Shown one piece after another: positions 8,062 through 12,350 of a stretch of DNA of 12,350 nt (its first letter is position 1; each line of letters begins with the position of its first letter). The stretch is from an uncultured Mycoplasmataceae bacterium (GTDB lineage Bacteria > Bacillota_I > Bacilli_A > Mycoplasmatales > Mycoplasmoidaceae), in assembly GCA_947176435.1 (NCBI GenBank), contig CAMWQH010000006.1, forward strand, positions 1 through 12,350, written 5' to 3'. The translations under genes were made by a program, and so were the position numbers. The notes beneath the pieces are model-generated. The model was not told the DNA's origin, made no database searches, and saw only the letters and a list, made by a program, of their open reading frames with translations.

Positions 8062-11000
8062 TTAAAAGTTTTGTTCAAAACTGCTTGAGTCATTATCTTC
8101 AGTTGAAGTTAATGTAACTGTTTCTTCTGATTGAATTGTGTCTTTTAATTCTTGATCAGAGATTACTGAAGTAAAGTCGTTGATGTCTTCAACAGAACCG
8201 TCTTCCTTAATTACATTAATATGTAAGCATAAACCTTGTAATTGTTTTGTTAATAATTTGAATGATTCAGGTAATGATGGAGTTGGGAATGTTTTACCCT
8301 TAACAATTGCAGTATATGTTAAGTTTCTACCCTTAACGTCATCAGATTTAATTGTTAATAATTCTTGTAAGTTGTAAGCAGCACCATATGCTTCAAGTGC
8401 TCAAACTTCCATTTCACCAAATCTTTGACCACCATTTTGTGATTTACCACCAAGTGGTTGTTGAGTAATCTTGGAGTAAGGACCGACTGCACGTGCATGA
8501 ACTTTATCATCAACCATGTGGTCTAGTTTCATCATATACATAACACCAACTGTTGTTTTAGCATCAAATGGTTCACCGGTTTTACCATCATATAATTGGA
8601 ACTTGCCTAATGTTTTATCTACATTAATACCAACTTCTTTGTATGCGTCTTTAATATCATTAATATCAGCACCAGCAAATACCGGAGTAGATGCTTTATA
8701 GTTAAGATCTTCTACAGATAAGCCAATAGATTTTAAAATAGTTAATAATTGTGCATTAGTGATTTTGTCAGCAGCTTTTTCAGGATTAATTTCTTGCTTT
8801 TTAACATAAGCATTAATTGCAGACATTAAAGCTTTAGCTTTAGGTTCTTCCAAACCTAATTCACACATTACCTGATTAATTGAAGTTTTGTTAACTGCAA
8901 ATTCAATGGCTTTTTTCATAGCAATTTGTCTCATTGCATAACCTAAGTGAATTTCAAAGATTTGACCAATGTTCATACGACTTGGAACACCTAATGGGTT
9001 TAATAAAATATCTAATGGTGTACCATCTTCTAAATATGGCATATCTTCCACTGGAACAACAATTGAAACAATACCTTTGTTACCGTGACGACCTGACATT
9101 TTATCACCAATTTGTAATTTACGTTTTTGAACTATGTAAACCTTGATTAATTCAATTACATCATCATCTAATTCGTCGTTGTTAAAGATTGAAAATCTTT
9201 GTACCTTAGCAACTGTACCTTCACCACCATGAGGAACTTTCAATGAAGAATCACGGAAGTTCTTTGTTTTGTTACCAAAAATTGCTTGTAATAATTTTTC
9301 TTCAGCTGTAAATTCGGTTTGACCTTTTGGAGAAACTTTACCAACTAAGATATCACCTTCTTTAACTTCAGCACCAACTGTAATAATACCATTTTCATCT
9401 AAGTAACGTTTAGAGTCATCAGAAACGTTTGGTAATTCTCTTGTAATTTCTTCATCACCGTTCTTGGTTCTTAAACACTTAATTGTGTGTTCTTCAATAC
9501 TAATGGATGTATATACATCTTCTTTAACTAATCTTTCAGAAATAATAACAGCATCTTCGAAGTTATAACCATTTCAAGTCATGAAAGCAACTAATGGGTT
9601 ACGTCCCAAAGCTAATTCACCATTATGCATTGCTGGACCATCTGCAAGGGTTTCACCAGCTTTAACTTTTTGACCAACTTTAACTAATGGAGATTGGTTA
9701 ATGCAAGTGTCTTGGTTAGATTTACGATACTTAACTAATTTGTAGTTTTCCTTAGTACCACCTTCAGTTTCAATGGTAATTCTGTTACCATCAACGTAGT
9801 TAACTATACCATCATGGTTAGCTGTAACTGTGATACCAGAGTCGTGAGCAATTTTATATTCATTACCTGTACCTACGATTGGAGCATAAGGATGTAATAA
9901 CGGAACGGCTTGACGTTGCATGTTTGCACCCATTAATGCACGAGCAGTATCGTCATGTTCAAGAAATGGAATACATCCAGTTGCAATAGAAACTACTTGT
10001 CTTGGAGAAATGTCAATGTAGTCAATTTTGTCTGCATCATACAATTCTTGAGATGAACGGTATCTTGCAACTACTTGCTTATCAAGAATTTTACCTTTTT
10101 CATCACATTTAGTTGATGATTCAGCAATTACGTATTCATCTTCTCTTAAAGCAGTTAATCATTCAACTTCTTTTTGAACAACGCCTTTAATTACTCTATG
10201 GTATGGAGAGATTAAGAAACCATTTGGATCAACTTTAGTAAATGCAGCTAAAGACATAATCAAACCAATATTCATACCTTCTGGAGTTTCTATTGGACAG
10301 ATTCTTCCATAGTGAGAATAGTGAACATCACGGATGTTTAAGTTTGGGTCTTCACGAGAAATACCACCATCACCCATTGCAGAAATTCTACGTTTGTTAG
10401 TTAACTCAGATAATGGATTTTGTTGATCAATAAATTGAGTCAATTGGTAAGAGTTAAAGAAGTTCTTAACCATTAACTGGAATGCTTTAGTGTTAACAAT
10501 TGATTTGATGGTTGTTTTAGCAGCCATTTTAGCTTGTTGTTCATCGTTTGCAGTAGCAACAGAAATAGAAGCTAGTTTATCTTTAATATGTTTTTCAACA
10601 CGAGTCATTCCGATTTGTAATTTTGATTTTAATTGTTCGTGAATCAAACGTAAACGTTTGTTACCTAAATGATCAATGTCATCGTAAGAACCAATATCAT
10701 GAGGTAAGTTGATTGTATATGAGATGATTGAAACAAAATCAACAATAGTTAAAGCATTAGATTTAATTTCACCATGATAACCAATGATTGGTGTGTAAAT
10801 TTCATTTTGATCGTTATCAGTATAAACACAGATTGTTTCAATCAATTTTGGTTGTTTCTTTTCACAAGCAACTTCATTGTTTAAAACAACTTCATCTAAA
10901 ACTTTAAGGGTACCATTACTTAAGTGATGTTTAATGATATCTAATTCTTCTTTGTTAATCAAAGTGTCTTTCTTTAAAACAACCTTTCCTTTATTGTCCA

Positions 11001-12282
11001 GTAAGTCTTCAGCTAATACACGGTGATATAAACGCTCAGAAACTCTTAATTTTCTAGAAAGTTTGTATCTACCTGCACTTGTTAAATCGTATTGACGATT
11101 AATCATGAAGTGGTTAGCAAGAACGTCTTGGTAAGAAATTTGATTTGTAGCACTTGATGCATAAGCTTCAACTGAACGAGTAGAAATTGACAACAAACCA
11201 ATTAAGTCTTTTGCGGCCTTTTCGGTAATGATTGTATCTAGCAATAATCGTAAGTTACGTTCATGAGCGTTTAAAAAATTTAAAAGTTTTTCAACTTCAG
11301 ATTTTTTGATGCCAGAACCTTCAGTGTTGTAACGTTCAAATAGCTCTTCATAGTTCTGACGAACTTGAGCAGTTTCAACTTTTTCAGCTTCGTATTTAGT
11401 GATTGCTTCTTTTAATTTATTGTCAATTGGTGAACCGTATGCAGTGATTTTGCTTGATTTATTTGCAACGTTAGTGTTAATTAATTTTCTAAAAGTAATA
11501 ATTTCAAAATCGTCAAGAATAGTGTCATGATTGTATGTTTCAGAGAATAAAGTATTTAAGATGTAGTTGTCATCTTTAAAAATGCGACGAATTTCATCTT
11601 GAGTCATACCAAAAGCTTTTAGCAATTGAGTAACTGGGAAAGTAGGAGCGTTGTCTCCTAATGAGTTTCTCATAGTTGCTTTAACTGTGTTGTCATGTTC
11701 ATCAATTCAGAAGTTCATTAAAGTACCACGAGATGGTAATACTTCACAGATGTAACCTTGATTAACTTTTTTCTTAGTGTTTAACTTAATTTGTGATTTA
11801 GATAAAATATAAGCGCCTGGAGATCTAACAATTTGTGAAATAACAAATTTTTCAATACCGTTAATTATGAATGTACCTTTTGAAGTCATTACTGGAATGT
11901 TAGCAAAGAAAACACCTTCACAGTTGTTTTTCTTTGATTTTTTAGCACGCTTAATTTCACCAGTTTCGTTGTTTACAAGTGATAAATCAACGTATAAAGC
12001 TTTTTCATAAGATTTACCTTCGTTTCTCGCTTGTTCTTCGTTTCTCAAAGGTTTAGCAAATTTCATACCGTTGTAAATAACTTGGTATTTGTTATTTTTA
12101 GCATGTTTTACAGGAAAGTAATTTTTTACAACTTCTTCAAGTTCGGTTTCTAAGAAACGGTTATAACTCTTTCTTTGAATTTCAAGTAGATCAGGTTCTT
12201 CAAAATCAACGTTGATTTTAGAATAATCTCTACGTGATGATAAGTTAGAAAATTTTATTTGTTTTTGAGTATTGTTTGACAT
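8062..12282 (-). CDS. rpoB: DNA-directed RNA polymerase subunit beta
   Basis: The frame gives 1406 residues with TGA read as Trp (for example MNFWID, MTWNGYNFEDA at about 903, MEVWALEAYGAA near the end). The rifampicin-pocket region YQLTQFIDQQNPLSELTNK lies around 612-630, followed by RRISAMGDGG and HYSHYGRICPIETPEG. Asn629 occupies the place of E. coli His526. K1061 and K1069, in GDKMSGRHGNKG, match the catalytic-centre lysines K1065 and K1073 of E. coli. The protein is about 200 residues longer than the Bacillus subunit; much of this is a charged, helix-like insertion at roughly 280-375 plus an acidic C-terminal tail ending DSSSFEQNF. The start at 12282 is supported by the RpoB-like N-terminus and a G-rich, unusual ribosome binding site. 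It opens the long run rpoB-rpoC-rplM-rpsI-tRNAs; no rplL is visible before the window ends. Confidence 0.98.
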
Positions 12283-12335
12283 TTTTCCCCCGGGTTGTTT
12301 ATATATTTTTCACTATATATAATATATATAAAATT
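12283..12335 (-). promoter_or_regulatory. Presumed rpoB promoter and leader
   Basis: On the minus strand the 53 bases before rpoB are almost pure A and T, then end in AACCCGGGGGAAAA before ATG. Several overlapping -10 candidates exist, the best being TATTAT (complement of 12319-12324), with TATATA just downstream. A -35 element 17 bases further up would fall inside the dinucleotide repeat at the window edge. The GGGGG stretch, four bases before the ATG, could pair with CCUCC of 16S rRNA using one G-U pair. An attenuated continuation of an upstream ribosomal-protein transcript cannot be excluded because the window ends here. Confidence 0.45.
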
Positions 12336-12350
12336 ACACACACACACACA
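12336..12350. repeat. (AC)n dinucleotide microsatellite at window edge
   Basis: ACACACACACACACA fills the last 15 bases and runs off the window, so its true length is unknown. It reads (TG)n in the direction of rpoB and lies 53 bases before the rpoB start codon, where a -35 element would be expected. Such tracts change length by polymerase slippage. Confidence 0.85.

Noticed and set aside
8180..9146. Three plus-strand open frames (8180, 8516 and 8934 starts)
   Set aside because: All are antisense to rpoB and lack ribosome binding sites or any family resemblance.
4222..12282. Many separate rpoB and rpoC fragments suggesting broken genes
   Set aside because: All fragments share one frame per gene and are separated only by TGA codons read as Trp; no frameshift is needed.

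Overview
The window comes from a wall-less bacterium of the Mollicutes, most likely a Mycoplasma of the hominis/synoviae kind; the species cannot be fixed from the sequence alone. DNA is very AT-rich. All genes read through in-frame TGA as tryptophan (genetic code 4), and all six coding frames end in TAA. The RNA polymerase and ribosomal proteins are clear family members once TGA is read as Trp.

Left part, plus strand (1-3064): two neighbouring genes for unrecognised surface proteins, each followed by a strong rho-independent terminator. The first (88-1380) has an N-terminal signal-like segment and a C-terminal membrane anchor. It sits directly behind a TATAAT box, so its mRNA may have no leader. 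The second (1474-3009) has an N-terminal membrane anchor and a large Trp-, Asn- and Asp-rich outer part, but its anchor is cut by one in-frame TAA at 1558-1560. The frame is otherwise open over its whole length, so this is a recent point mutation, a sequence error, or something stranger.

Right part, minus strand (12350 to about 3097): one long housekeeping run in the order rpoB, rpoC, rplM, rpsI, tRNA-Ile(GAU), tRNA-Ala(UGC), ending at a hairpin terminator. Gaps are tiny (18 nt, 39 nt, 1-nt overlap, 16 nt, 39 nt), so the two large RNA polymerase subunits, two ribosomal proteins and two tRNAs are probably on one transcript. A perfect TATAAT just after the rpoC stop could add a second promoter for rplM onward. 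The rpoB promoter region is AT-only sequence preceded by an (AC)n/(TG)n microsatellite that runs off the window edge. The two transcription units converge at about 3065-3097 between back-to-back terminators.

The most useful leads are the lone nonsense codon in the second surface protein, a tRNA-Ala with matched changes in two tertiary pairs, the dinucleotide repeat at the rpoB promoter, and Asn in place of His at the rifampicin position 526 of RpoB. I saw no mobile element, CRISPR array, defence system or other obviously new multi-gene system.
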